DNA from: Strigops habroptila
Taxonomy: Eukaryota; Chordata; Aves; Psittaciformes; Psittacidae
Assembly: GCF_004027225.2 (NCBI RefSeq)
Contig: NC_044290.2
Span: forward strand, 7,890,906-7,954,905
DNA: 64,000 bases
Reading direction: 5' to 3'
Numbering within the stretch: position 1 is the first letter of the stretch; every line of letters begins with the position of its first letter. Of this stretch, positions 36,301 through 50,897 are shown piece after piece. The notes beneath the pieces were generated by a model. That model had not been told where the DNA came from. It did not search any database and worked only from the letters and a program-made list of their open reading frames with translations. The position numbers and the translations under genes are program-made.

Positions 36301-39300
36301 ACTCATTGCCTAACTATGGGAATGCCTATAGGTAAAAAAAACCCTACAGTTGGGAGGTTTTTAGGAGCCCGTTGAACAGTGAGTGGGTAAGCAAGAATCC
36401 AGAGGGGCATAGGAGTCCCTCAAGCTGTTTTTCCAAGGTTGGACCCTCAAACAGCAAATTCCTGTCCTCCGGACTCTTGTGGCTCAATAGCAATATATAC
36501 AAGGACAAAGATAAGTTGGTTCAACAAAATCAAGAAATAACAGTGTCCTTGGTGAAGGGCTGCAACAGAGATGTCTGTGTGTACAGAGCACGACTTTTCA
36601 GAAACTGCTCCTTCCCAGGGCTGTCACTTCTGAGCTGTTTCTGGTTATGCAGAGAAGAGCAGGAATCCTCACCGGGGCTGACCTTGTCCTGCTGCACCGG
36701 ATGTTACAACCCTTTTATCTGTAGCCTGTGGAGGCAAAATTGCAAGGCCACATATTTGGGAATGGAACCCAGAGCCTTGGAGGAAGGCCACGCTTTCAAA
36801 ATCTGTTTCCTCAGTAGCTTCCCTAGTGGCCGGGATGTGGTGTTGGCACCAGATCAAAGCCCGGGAATTCCTACGTTGTGCTTGGACCATTCCTCCTGGC
36901 TGAGGTCACACCACCCTCCTCCTTTCTGTTTGGTTTTGGCAGGATCAGTTTTATAAATTACAGGGTGAGATACAGCCCCAGTGTGAGAGTGAGGATGGGG
37001 AAGGTGTGCTGCTGCTCTCCTGGTGCGACACACAGCCAAGCCACCATGGTGGTATCCGCCTGTGCCCTCAGCTGGCCCCTCTCTGCTGTTATCAACTGCA
37101 CATGACTCATTTCAACCAGTCTCACATCTGATATAAATAGGAATGTTGGGGTTTTAATTACTACCAATTATTTGTAAATTTTACTGGAGTTTTGTACTAG
37201 TATTTTACTTAAATATTAGCTTTTTAAGCTGTAGAAAAGAAGCCCAAAGCCACCAGCTCCCTCGAGACTGGGAAACCCACTGCAGAGGTTCCAGTGAAAA
37301 TGACAAACGTTTTTACTGGAATTTTTTAAAGGCACATTTCAGCAGAAATCCAAATTCCCCTGTTGTGGCACTAGAGCTCTGCTGGGTACATCTGAACTTA
37401 TGTTAACTATTTAAAAGACCTTTAGTGCCCTTCAAGACTGAAAGGAAGGAATCTCCTTTGAGGAAAGATACCCATCAGCAGTGGACAGATGGTAGTCTGG
37501 ACGACCTCATCTCTCTCTCCTTGTTCTAGAGTTTTGGGGAGCAGAAGCTCAACCTTTGGGCAGTTACATTAGTCCCATCTAAACTGAGGGGTACACTATA
37601 GCTCTACTGGCATGCCTGCGATGTAGAAGGTTAAAATAAATGGTTGTTAAATGTCTTTGGGATCATCCAGGATAGCTTGTTCAAACTGTTATTTTTCTTG
37701 CAGTTTCCCTGCAGGCACAGCAGAGACCTGTGCTCTGCCACACAAGGGGTGGCTTAAAAATAAACATTTTTAAGCACAAAATCTCTCCACCTACAGCATA
37801 AAAGAATATGTACTAAAGTTGCAAAATCAAAGGCTTTAACATTAGGGAGCACCAGAATTAGTCAACTCTGGCTGAGTCTTTCTGTACATGTCTAACATGG
37901 CACAGTATGTAATGCCATAACCAAACTATTTTTCCCGTAGGAAAAATCACATACTGGATAGACTATGTTCACTTTGGGCACAGCTACTCAATATTACATT
38001 TTCTCTTTATTTTTCAATATGCAGCCTAAGATTTAAATCAAACTGGGAGGGAGAGGTCTTATAAACTGCAGTCATGATAATCTGATCTGATCCTGGGTCA
38101 TTTGCAGGGCAGTCCTAATCTAACTTGAGCATTGAATCTGCATGCTAAATTTTTTCCTGTTAACTTCTTTTGTCTTTAGAAACACATTTTTTCCCCGGTA
38201 GTGAGAACAGTATCTTCTGCTGCAGTGACTGCAGGAGAGCGAACTGCCTGGAGCAGCCAAGTCCCGCTGGGTAAATAACCACCTGCACTGGGTGCGCTGT
38301 TGCTTGGATGCTTATGGCTAGATCCTGCATTCATGGGGTGCAGATTGATGCTTGTGATAAACAGATATAGATGGAATTGTACAAGACTGAGGATCCCAAA
38401 GGTGCCCTTTTTACAGCTACTACCCAGACCAAAGCTCTTCCCTGTGGAGGAGGATTTCCATCATTGTAGCATGGCTCTGTCAAGACTCTTGCCTCTGTTC
38501 AGCGCTACGGAGCAGGGGCTGAGCTACATGTAACAACCTGCAAAATGAGCTGGAGGTCTATAACAAAACCAAAATTGGACCAAGTCTTTTGTAACAAGTG
38601 ATTGGGACCTTAAATGGAGATGTTGTTTGTACGCATCTCTGCTGCTAAGGAGCAGAGAACAAATATTTGTTCAGCCGCCTTTACAAATCCTGTTCTCATA
38701 AACCCTCTTCCCTCCCTGCAATAAAAAGCTGCCAGAAAGGTTGGCTCTCCATTAAACTTTGCTGCGGGTGATGAACGTGCCTGCCTCCGAAAGCTGTGCT
38801 GCACTCAACACCACACACGGCATGACAGGAATGAACCAGCCCTTCTGCTCAGCATGAAGGGCAGATCCTCAGCCGGTGTCAAGAGCTGTGACTCCAGGGC
38901 AGCTGGTGCAAGCCAGGGCTGCTCTCTGCACCTTTATTCTGGCTGATTAACTGCACAGCTTTACATCTCAAATCCTGCTTTTTATACTGAAACGTGAAAA
39001 CACAAACCAAGCAGTTCAAAGTCTCTATCTTGGTCGCAGTTTACCCACTGCAAGTAGGGTTTGATGGTGGAGGGATGGAGAACAGCACCATGAAGACACC
39101 AGCTCTGCCCATCATCACTTCAGTCTTAGTATCCATGAAGGACCGATCATGTGGGACTGCATCCCAGTCATCTGCTACTGTTTTGTTTGTGAGGACGGAC
39201 CCCCAGCAGGGGTTCCCACTCTGACACCCCACAAACACTGGTCATCTGGCTGCCAAAAAAGGGCTGGTCACAGCGTGGGCTATGGGGTGTCTACACCAGA

Positions 39301-41405
39301 TGGAAATGTTTTCACACTGGAGAGAGTTCCCAGCTTGGAGGGGAGTAGGACAATGCCATCCTTCCTTCAGTGTTCACACAGAGGAGGTGGTAGAGCTGGG
39401 TTTGTCGTCAAAACTGGGCCTGAGAGCAGGGGGCAGCTTGAGCTAAGCACATGGGAATGCAGGCAGCCACTCTGCATGCCTGTCCCAGGGAGCCCTGCCA
39501 GCTCACCTCCAGCCCTGACCTCACGTAGTCCCTGTTATTCCAGCTCTTGAGGCCAGCTCCGAGCAGCCGCTTTGTCCTCAGCTCAGGAGAATGGTTTGTT
39601 TTGGCGGCAGGATAATTAATGTACCTCAGCTCCAGAGCTGTAAAATCCCTGTGAAGATGAGGCGTGTCCGATTTTTACTGCACCACAGCCAGGTGAGCAC
39701 AACACAATATTCCTACTCAGGGGTGACCATGCTTAGCTACTTGACTGCAGTAAAAACTGCAGCTGTTTTCCTCATATTACAGTGGCAAAGCTGGTATCTA
39801 TTAACCATCCCACTTGGAAAAATAACACCCAGAGAGGCCACAGTCAGAAACTGTTAGCTATGGCTAACTTTTTTCATGTGATTTGATAAGAAATCACGTT
39901 TCTTATGTTGGGACTTCAGCAAGCATTGAAAGAGTAAGCCCTGTCTTCTGCTGCTTGCAGGTGAGGTAGTGAAGCTCTTCCTTTTTGTTATTAAAAATGG
40001 GCTAACCATTTAAGGCCTAAAGGAATTCTATATATGCACATTCATCCCTTCATACAGCAACATCCACGCTTACATATGGCTGCTCCATCTAGGTCTTACC
40101 CTGGTTTCACAAACAATAGTCACTATCTTTTCCTCCTAGGTTCTTCATGTAGCTTAACTGTTCAGTCCTGTTTTGGGAACGCTCAGCACTGATGTTGGAT
40201 AAAGGCACTGAAGCAGCAACAAGGAAAGGTTTACTGACACTTCTCCCATATTTCAGGGTGGTTTATTTTATGTTAACTGTGGATTATTTTTTTGTTTCCT
40301 TCACCATTATTTGTGCTAATAAACTCTGCAAATATAAATATAGAGCCATTTTGTATGTATTTTTCACATTGATAAAATAAATTAGCTATCCTGCAGATTC
40401 TCCATTATATATTGGCTTCCGCTATGTGCTGTATATCGACACGAGAAGGAAACATTTGCCATTACAGCCCTTTGCAAACATGGTTCTCTTCCAAGCTTTC
40501 TGTCTTGGTACTAAATAAATATGTATGTGAGATAGTCTGTGTATATTACTATAAAAGACTGTTATTTACACATCCAAACCTAACGTATAGTTCACAGCAA
40601 ACGCTTCCTAAGACACGGAGCTGCAGTGGAACTTCTATACAGCTGTGCTCACATCACCTCCAGGACCTGAAACCCAAAATACACAGTAGAGACCAAACTG
40701 CCTCCTTCCCACTGAACCTTGGGAATCCAAATGAAGTGCCTCATCACCTGCAGCTTTCTCTCAGAAGCAGCAAAGCCCAGCTAAGGTCTGTATTTCCTCT
40801 GGTGGTACCCATCCCTCTCCCTTGGCTGTGGAAGCACACTGGATTTCTAATCAGCCACACAGGTTGGTAAAAGAGAGGAAGAGTGTTTCCATAGCCATGA
40901 GCTTGGCCTTGAAATCTCACTGAGCCATAACAGTAGTTCTGGAAGAAATCATCTCATCCAACAAAAAAGGTAAAATAAGGAAAATTTTCAATAGCATCCA
41001 GTGGGTACTCAGTCACAAACCATCACTCTTCGAAGAGCAGCAGTTGCCTGGCCCTGGCCTGAGCGCAGGGCTGCAAACCAGCAGCACTTCCAGTGCTGGG
41101 TGCTGTGTCCACAACACCTGTGGTTCATCGCTGCATGTGGGTACAGTTCAGAGCCCACATGTCCAAGGAGTGGACCCATGGGCAGGGAATCAAGCAGTTC
41201 CAGGACCCCTTTGTTCACCGTTGGGAAAAAGGGGTAAACCTGAAATCAGTATCTCCTGACCTCCTTCTGTTCTTATTCTCATTTTCATTTAGCGCATTCT
41301 CTTTCATTTTGCATGGATGACTGCATTGTCAGTTTAGATCCAGCTCTTGGAAGCCTTGCAAAGATGTATATGTATATTGCAAATGTGTGTGTATTTCTAT
41401 GTACG

Positions 41406-41419
41406 TATATATATATATA
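41406..41419. repeat. (TA)7 microsatellite
   Basis: A short TA run, preceded by TG-rich sequence at 41384-41392. Confidence 0.9.
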
Positions 41420-44400
41420 CCCACACAGTGACAGGTCACCCATGGGTTGCCACCTAGATTTGACTGCAGAAGCAATAGAGAGGGGAGCAAAGACTGATTT
41501 ATACAAGCTGAAGATCTGGTCTATATGTTGCAACATACCTCACACAAAGTAAACATGGTCTTGCATCATAAACCATAGGCTGGAGCCAAGAAACAGCTCA
41601 GCTGGAGAAGTCAAAGAATAAGGAGAGCACAAGCCTGTTCAGGTAAGAGTGCTCTGTATCTAGAAACATGTCCTGACTTATTCACAAGGGATATATTTGA
41701 AGCTGATTTTTTTTCTTGCAACTCCCCAATCCTCTGAGCTCATTAAAATGAAGACATTCTAATTTCCAGGAGTGGCCAAGAGGGAAAGGTCAAGGAAGGA
41801 TTTCTTTGTAACTCTGATTCTCAAATTCCAGTGAGAACAGCAGGGTTTTCATTAAGCCACTGTCAGACAATAAATTACTGCACCCTCAAAAGAAAGTAGG
41901 ACTGCTGCTCTTCTTTCTCTGTGCAAAAGCTAGAGAAAGAAAAGACCTGATGATTGTGATGCGCAGGCCATTGTACAGGTCTGCCAGAAATGAGATCTCA
42001 GGTTGGCAAAAACAAGGGTCTTGTTACCAGCAGCTGGTCCCAGCTGGGTGAGGAGCAGCCAGAGCTGCTCTATCGGTACCATTACACATCCCCCCTGCAT
42101 GGGAGGCGCTGTGGGGCTCATACCCACAGAACCCCAGCTCTGAAGGTGCAAAGCTACTCAGCGAATGAGATGCTTAGCCAGATACTAAAGTCTTCAAAAG
42201 AAGCATTTCTTGTTACCAAATCTCAAATAGTGCAAGAAAGCCCTGGGAACCCAGTGAAATCTCTGCTGAACAGGACTCTCAGTCTTTTAGGGAGGGACTC
42301 GAATTTTAAGTCCAGAGCTGTTATTTGCCACTCTGTATTTCCACGGATTGATATCAGGGGAAGACAATCTGATGAGACAGGTAATTTTAGTTGAAGTTGA
42401 ATCAAATATTTGATTTCATTCACCTTTCATCCATCTCCACTTGAAAAGGGCCATCTGTCCACTATGAAGCATCTTAACTGACTAAGAAAGAACATTGCTC
42501 GAGGCCCTCAAAAGGAAAACAAAGCACAGTGCTGTGTCTTGCAGGTGCATGTCATAATGACATGGTTTCAGGGTGTTCACAACTGCAACTGCCTTTGCCT
42601 CTCAGGAAAGCTTTCCTCAAGTCTATGGGTTGAGTCTGAGGACTAAGACACTGTCTTTTTAACACTTAATTAGCTGGAGCAATTAGTGGTCATGTTGTTG
42701 TACAAAGAGCAACAAAAGGAGTGTGAAAACCAACAGGCTGAGAGGTGCTCAACCTGAAACCAGAGAGGGATGGCAGAAACACATCCAGCACATCCAGCAG
42801 CCAAATTGTGTCTTGCCACAGGCTCTGAAGCATGGTAGCTGAATGTCAACTGTGGGTGTATTCATGCAAATTTGGACCTTCTCTCCTGTGCTGCACTTGC
42901 ACTCATGTTACCTTTGGGTATTTCCACTGAAATCCCATTGAATTACCTCAAGTAACCTCTTGCCCACATCGGGGAAAGGAAAAGCAGAGCACAGTCACAG
43001 GAGCTGACTGTCCAATCATGTGCCCTGTCCCATGAGCTTCTGGAGAAGAGAAAGAGGGTGATCCAAAGTGAGGTGAAGAATGAGAATGAAGCCAGGCTGA
43101 CTTCTGAATTCAGGATACTTAATACACAGTTAAAATAGAAACACCTGCAATCTTTATACAACCTGTAATTACATGCACAAAGACATATGTCTCTGCGTGT
43201 GTAGGTGTATGCATGCATTGTGCATTAATATGGGTAGAACAACCAAAGAAGCTGATACAGTTGCTTTTCTTTCTATATTATCTTTCATTAGGAGATAATG
43301 GATTTTGATTGTTTCAATTTTTTAAATCCATGGCAAAATGTTAAAGCATTTTCTGACTTCACCACGTGCCTCTTGCAGGAGCCTGCACTGTGCCAGCAGC
43401 CAGGGCTGTACCTACAAACCTATTTCTCTCTCTCAAGTGTGGCAGCCTTGCCCTGCTCCAGTCAGCTTGGGCACTTGCTGTCCCCACCTCAGGTTAAAGT
43501 CATGATCAGGCAAAGCAGCCCTTTGAACCCAGATTATCTGAGCCCTCATTGCCTTCTGGCAGGTTATTCTGCGAGTTTCAGACGGACGCGATCTGGCTGA
43601 CAGACGTTTATCCGTTAAGACAGAAAAGCTGGTGCCCTGTAGGAGCAGAGCTAATCTGATGGGGTAGTGCTTAAATCAAAACAAGAGTGGTAAAATGCTT
43701 CTGATCCACGAGGATGCTTTCAAGCCCTGTGCTGAGCAGGATGCGGTGACAGGAAGCTGTCCCACGCTTACAGCATCATCACACACTGCTCCGACTCAGA
43801 GCTGTGCTGCTGGCCCCACACATCCTGCCTGGCCCTGCTCAGGACATGCATTGGTGCAATCCTGTCGAGGTCTGGGTGCTCACCCCATGCGGTCGGGCCT
43901 CTGAACACATGCAGGTGCTGAGACCCATCTGCATGGGATGAGAAGTACCTGGAGATCAAAGGGTGCCCTATGCATTGCAGATAGGCAAGAGTGCTGCTGT
44001 ACACCTGCCTGGGAAGCAAGTAACAGCAAAAAGCTGGACCTGGGCCAATCCAGGTAGGAGCAAGACTTTGCAAAGCATAGAAACAAAGAGAGGTGCTTCA
44101 CCTTGTGTGACAAGGGCACAGCCTGGCCTTAAGCCATTTTCCTTCATCCTTTTCATCCAGTAAGTATGCCTTGACTTCTGCTCTAAAACAAATGGAAATG
44201 ACCCGGCTTCTCTAGCATCTGTTACTCCAAGTTACCCTGTGCACTTCCCAGCACAGAGGGCACAGAAACACCGCGGTCACAACCCGCCTCCTCCCAAGCA
44301 GCTGTTAAACAAAACAGGAAACGGCAGCCCTACAGCGTGACTGTGCTTTGAAGCTCTGCCCTGTGGGACAGGCTCTGGTAACCTTTTGGGGGGAAGCTTC

Positions 44401-47400
44401 TACAGCCCCACCACTGCTGGAACCTTTCTCTGCCCTCTTGCCACTAACACTGCGGCCTGCTGCTCTCGGATCCTGCACACCAGGCTGGGGACGCTCTCTT
44501 CCACTGCATGCTAACAGGGTAAAGAGGCAGTGAAATCACATCATGTATTCACCTTAAGCAGATGAGGAGGACAAAGCATTTTCTGTTTGCAAAAGGGGAA
44601 GAGCAGAGAGTCCATCTATAAAATCGTTTCCCATTAACCAGCCTGTGATAGTATCTTACACCCTGCTCATGGCAGTTTAACTGTCACCCCAAGCTGGTGG
44701 ACTTCTGAAACACCCAGAACACAAAATCACAAGAGGAGGGAACCCCTGGGATCTGCCACACTGCAAAGCTGGCAAGAGAGAGTTAGTTGGAGGGAAAGAA
44801 AAAGAGTCCTTTGTCCTTTCAACTCTATAGAGATAGTAACAGGAGAGCAGCATGCATCCTCCAAGCCAAATAACCCTGCCAAGACAGTTGCAAAACCACA
44901 CAGACTTGACAATGATGAACCATATCTTCTCCTTCAGTTACAGCTTAAAGCTCCTACTTGTCCAAGCAGTTTTCTAATCTCTACCACAACAAGTTGGTAA
45001 AAACCTCCATCCTTCCAAGGAATGCTAAAGCACCAGTAAATAGTGACCCAAGGATGTAGTGTTAACTCTTCACAATTGTTTTTTCCATGCCAGAATGAGT
45101 TCAGGTAGGAGCCTCTGTCCTGGCTTCGAATTTCCTGGCTTTCCCCTGTCTGCGTCACGATATAATTCTTTCCAGCCATCCTTTTCCTCAGATGTTCAGA
45201 GTTAGCATCGGGATCCCTGCCAGCTCTCCTTCCCAAAACAAACACGGAGCCTCCTGATGCCAAAGATTTGCCTTCTATTCAATACCCCAGGGACAAAACA
45301 CTTGGCTTTACAAGCACTGCCCCGATTTTCAATTCTGCAGATGTATATAAATAAAAATGCAGCTTTACAGAGCCTTGTCTACACTAGAACAGACTTAATG
45401 GCATGCCCCTGCAAGCTGTCTCTCTCCATCAACTGTAAATAGAGCTTAAATTAATTAAAGAGGTTATTTGCCAAGTTAGTGCACAGAGTTTCAGCAAACA
45501 TAAGGTTTATTGTCAACTTACTTTTTCCTGGTGTAATCATGCCTGCATTGGAGTTCTTGCTAGTAATAAAAGTACCCACCCGTTATTAAACCGCAGTGTA
45601 AACCTGATCTCAAACTAATGCCCTGAAAAAGTGATAAAACACTATTCCCATCTAATTAAAAAGCTTTTCTTGCCCGCCAGTGCCCCTGGGTTCATGCCTT
45701 ATCTGCTGCTGTAACCTGCGTGCGTTGCCTGGAGGGCTGGAAATTGCAGAGCTGTTGGTGGCTGATGAGAAATGATTCAATGGAAATGTTGCTGTGAGCC
45801 CTGTAGATAAGCAAACCACATCCCTGCACTGCTCTGAGCTGGGAACAGACTGACATTCATGTCTGCTAAGGGACATGTCCTTCAGGCTCCAGCCAGGTGA
45901 AGTGTGTCTCCTCTAGCAAGCCAAGGCTGCTGCCGCCTTCTCTTCTTTTGGAAGGAAAACAAGAAGGTTTTCCCTCTATGAGGGAACAAGTATGTGACTT
46001 ATGTACAAGAACAACATGCAGAGAACAGAAAGAGATCCCCTCCAAGAAGCACTATTAATATGCTTTCATCAAGTACTGTCTTTTTATTGTTGTTGGGGAA
46101 GGTAAATGGTACAGTGGCCATACTCAATGACCATGGCACATGCAGACATTAAATCAAGTGCTGCTACTCACAGATCTTTTTCAACCCACCTTTAGGCTTA
46201 TTAGATTTGATTTATATATGCCCAGTTTCCAGCAATAAACTTGAGATAACTCACATTAATCCCTCAGGACTTTGGGGCTCCATTGTGCCGTTTGAAGAAG
46301 GCTCAGGTGAAGGATGTGCCCGATTCCTGCCTCCCCTCCCCTATATTCAAAGGTTTAGACATATAATTAGCCTGAATTTGTACATTTATTTTATTTAAAG
46401 GTGGCTGGGCTAAAAAAAAAGAACATGAAAAATATTACCTAATGAAGTTATTAAAAAACATTGATGATTTAGGCAATATTATTAATATAAAGAGAGGTGG
46501 ATGCTATATTCTTTGCTCATGCTGAAGTCAATAGCAGTTAAGTTCACTGTATTTTTAGGGTAATGAAGAGCCTAATAAGCTTCAATACAGAAAGAGTGTG
46601 AAATGTGGGTGTTTAAACAATATGTCCAAGTTTCCTTGCACTCAGGAAGAGACACAAATACATAATCATTCATAATTAACTTCTCTCTAGCACCACTCAT
46701 GAAAGAATCTCATGTTCCTTCATAAATATTAAATCAACCCAGCACCCAGCTGTGTAACAACTAATATTGCCATTGACAGATGGAGAAACTAGGGCACAGT
46801 TTCATGGCCCACACAGAGCATCTGCTGCAGAGCTGGGAAGAGACTGACCTATCCAAGTTGAACAATCTAGTGCTGGATCCGGATGTCTCATGACAAGTAT
46901 CTGCCTCCAAAAGCTGCACTGAATTGTCATGTCAGGGTGGAAATGCTTCTTTGAAAGGTTAGTGTCAAATAGTGTCATTATTAAAGGGGGAAATGAAGCA
47001 GCAGCATCTCCAAGGAAACAGGAACACGTGAGAAGCAGGGAGCGAGGCAGCAAAACCAGGATTTGGAACAGCAGCTAGAGATGGCAGCCGTTCCAATTGT
47101 CCCATGTTTTTATATTCCTGGTATGATTTTCTCTTAAGTTAGGCAGCTTCCTGCTGTGAATGTCAGAGCAATTTACTCAGAAACAATTTAGCTTTCTGTC
47201 ACTCAAGCATGAAGGACCAGATCTCTACCTCAGAGTCCTGACAGATGCCCCAGGAGCCACCCTGCTTTTCTCCTGGGCAGCAGCAGCCACCAGACAACCC
47301 CAGCATACATCCCCCCCATCCTCCCACCTTCCTCATGTGTGTATCCTCACTGTGGCTCTGGCTGGCATTTCACCCCCCACTGAAATGCAGCTATCCTGGG

Positions 47401-47914
47401 TACAGGCTGCAGTCCCTTAGGGACATCAGCAGTACTCGTGGGTTTTCTTTCAACACCCAGACCCTGAAATTCAGCACAGGGAGTCAAGTGCTTGGGAGAG
47501 TCACAAAGTCATTTGGGCTGGAGCAGGACCAGTAGACACAGGTCAATGCTTTGCCTTGTAAAAGGTATAAAGGTAGCTTGGGAGACAGAACTTGCAGGCT
47601 TTAATCCATCTAGAAGATGGCATGCTGGGCTGTAAGGCTCCCCAAGTACAAAGAGTGATGGCTTATGGCTGGGAGAACAGTATCTCTAATTAAACACCCA
47701 ATATCAGTTCTCACCTCTTGGCATTCCCACCAAAGCACCAATATTACGCAAGCTGAATAGCTGATAACACAAGGTGATGTGGTTCTAGGCAGTAAAAACT
47801 ATTTTTAAGCCTTTCTTAGGGCCAAGGGGTTTGACTTGGATGTGTTGCTGTGCTTCTATACTTAGCACTATCAAAGGATGAGCATTTGCACCACAAGAAC
47901 AATGTGCTAATAAG

Positions 47915-47937
47915 AAAAAAAAAAAAAAAAAAAAAAA
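47915..47937. repeat. Poly(A) tract, 23 A
   Basis: An uninterrupted A run. No retroposed gene body or target-site duplication was recognised next to it, so it is recorded only as a homopolymer. Confidence 0.9.
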
Positions 47938-50897
47938 GAGAAGATTTATCCCTTTTCCAATCAAAAAAAAGATTAAATTACTGCCTGGGAAGGAATTCTT
48001 CCTTGTGGATATGGGTTAAGTCTGTCTGGACTAATCCTCTACTCATATGTAGTGGCTTATTAAGGATTTAAAAAACCCTGAAGGCTTAGATGTATATTTA
48101 CAGTGGAACAGGCTCACATGAAAGATGTATTTTCAGTGAATTTAATGACACATTTGACTTGACTCTATGTTGGAGAAATCCAGGAATCTGGTTGGTTTTG
48201 GGGTTTTTTGCTGTTGTTTCTGTGAAACCCTTTAATAAAGGCTTTACAGAAGCAGTAATACGTAACTAAAGGGCTCTAAAGCCAATTGAAAGCAAGCCAG
48301 TGCAGACTGAATTCCTGCTTCCTGCAGAACATCAATAAATCCTCCCACCACCACTAGGTTCCTTTCAAACCACAGTTCCAGATCATCAGACTGCCACAAT
48401 GACCAGAGCTCACCCAAAGCAAGTGCCTTGAGGCTCTATGCCCATGGTTTCCCCGGATTTACCATGATTTGTTCATCAGCTTCACTGCTCCACCTGCTCC
48501 GTTTTTTGTTGCAGTATGTTGTATTTTGTTTTCTTTGAACCTACTGGAGTTAGTTCATAGAATGGAATTCATGCACAGCCCCTGCACGCTGGTTTTGTAG
48601 TAATTCCCTTACAAACCACACAAATGTCTCAGAAGACAGCAATCTCAGTGCAGAGGATGGCAGAGCAGGAAAAATTAACATGGAGCAGAGACACAAGGGG
48701 CAAAGCGGGCAGATGAGCTGCCCAAGGATGCCCCATAAGCCAAGGGCTCAGTTGCGATCAGAGCATATTTCCTAAATCCCTGTCCATTCACTCAGCACTC
48801 TCCAAATCATATTGCGTCTGGATAAAGGTTAACAATTCTTACCAAGATCTTATTTGCACATGGCACTTCCTTCAGAACAGTATTTCTATGCTAGATATCC
48901 AAGCCTTAAAATAACACCTAATCCTCTCAGCAAAACACCTCTACACAAGCACAGCCCCCTGATCAACTGAACAGCAGTGGAAGAGCCAGATACAGAGTAT
49001 GTGAAGAGCTCCAGGAGCTGTTTTACTGCAGCTGTAGATCTGAACAGTGTTTCCATCCCAGCACTTTTCCCATGCTGCCAGCTGTGGACCAGAGCTTGCA
49101 TGAGGCTGCAGGCACCTCAAAGGGATATCTCAGTCTCCCAGAATTACCCTGCATGGCTTGGTTTGGTATAGCTATTGGCAAAGCCTGGCTTCAGGATGCC
49201 TTTTATGCTGTGTGAATTCCAGCAGGGGATACACATTTTACACTGCACAATTTAGGGAAAATAGCTGCACTGCTATGAGAATATTCGTGCCCATTTTCTC
49301 ACAATGATGCAAAGGACGTGGCAGAGGACTGCAAGTGCTGGAGGGAACGCAGCTTCACGGGTGATTTCCTGCAAGCTTGGCCTGATAAGAGCCCATTTGC
49401 ATGCATTAATCCTGTCACAGTCATTAAGTAAAGCGTGGTTACAGAGACCATGTACTGCAAAGCAGCGACTTGATTACTTGCAATTCTCTGTACATGCCCA
49501 AGGGCTCTCCCACTTCTTTCATACAGCAACATTGTTCTAGTAGAGACAAAACTAAGAAAGCCACTTTATCCCCATTGGAAAGGCAAAGTCCTGATGTACT
49601 TTAATCTCTCATTTTCTGGATGGGTGTTTTAGCCACTGGTTAGAAATACTACCAGGAGGAAAGTGTCATGTACTGCTTTTACCTCCATGTTTCAGGGCAG
49701 AGTCCACCAACTCTGTCATAACTGATAAATTTCCATAGATGTGAACACTGTGCTTCTAGAAACTGCCCCCCTGCTGCAGCCTCCCAGCACGCTCCAGCAT
49801 GCCTGCCTGAAGCTTAAGCAAAAAAGCTTGCTCACACCAAAATCAACAGCTTTGCCATTGAGTTGTTAGAGCCAAGAGTCTGTGGTTGGTGCACACAAAA
49901 GGTTTACAGCCAGAGAAAACTGGAGATCTGGAGGATTGCAGCTATCTAAAAGTACTTATTAACATAGCCTTGCAAGCCTCCATCTCTGCATCATTACTTA
50001 CATAAATGACAAGGTGGTAAAGATACAGCAGGCATGTCCTGGTTTCATTACATTGTTTGCATGACCTTCGTCAAAGAACCAGAGAGTTCTTCTGCTGGCA
50101 TGGTGGCATTTTATATGACGTCTCACCATCAATGAAGAAAACAGCTGTGCCACACACTTTGTGATATTTTTGAGCTGGTTTTCATCCCCCAGGGTCGTCT
50201 TAGCAAAGATCACTATTTCTGTTCCCTAACACCAAGGATCTCTTATCACCGAGAAGGCTCTTAGCATGTTAGATCATACACAAACACACGAAAGTCTTTC
50301 AAAAGCTTACAAGCTGAAGATAAGGCAGATAGGGAAGCCCAAGGAAAGATAACACTGGCCTGCGTGGGTGACAGTGGCAATAACATACCAGCAGCTTAGT
50401 CACTGCCAAGTTTTGTCAAAGCAGCTACAACTTGCGGTTACTAATTGAACTTTTTCAGTGCTAAATAACCAAAACAAGACACTCAACATGATTATTGCAG
50501 TCTATGTGGCAAAGGATCATGCCTCCAACTTCTGATTTATTACCAGTTTCATCACATCAGGGTTTTACTCAAGCTCCCCAGGAGGCTTCCTTCCAAAACC
50601 AGGGGTGTGTAACTCACAGGGGTGCAGAGGACAGATTGAAAACAAAACTGGGCTCAGCCTCAAGAATTTAGAGACCAAAATGAAAGCCACTAACCATTCT
50701 GGCTGCTTTTGAAAAATACAGATAAATTAAAAGATACTTGAGATTTCTTTGCTAGTGCCAGGAAGCTCTGCCAGCTGATGCATAAATCCCCATGTTTGGG
50801 ATGTAGCACAGGCAGATGGTTACTACCCAGCTGAGGTACAAACCACCAACCCAGCTGAAAACCAGCTTTGTTCAATTGTGATTTGAATTCACTGCAG

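Larger units (their letters stand above)
29150..50530. other. Gene-free interval between MMD and SMIM36
   Basis: About 21 kb of mostly unique sequence. The open frames are short and unremarkable; the longest outside the CpG island is 36372-36956. There are small simple repeats and a 20-bp palindrome. Several AT-rich blocks with clustered TAATTA/TTAATTAA-type cores (for example 45430-45665 and 46360-46600) look like candidate conserved non-coding elements. That is a visual judgement only. Confidence 0.6.

Noticed and set aside
36160..36560. Possible LTR/primer-binding-site-like sequence (ggagcccgttgaacagtgag near 36364)
   Set aside because: No paired LTR, no retroviral coding frame and poor match to a tRNA primer site.
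40412..40870. 152-codon plus-strand frame
   Set aside because: No recognisable domain, signal peptide or splice context; consistent with chance.
47911..47940. Poly(A) run as the tail of a retroposed gene
   Set aside because: The sequence before it resembles no known mRNA, and no flanking target-site duplication was found.
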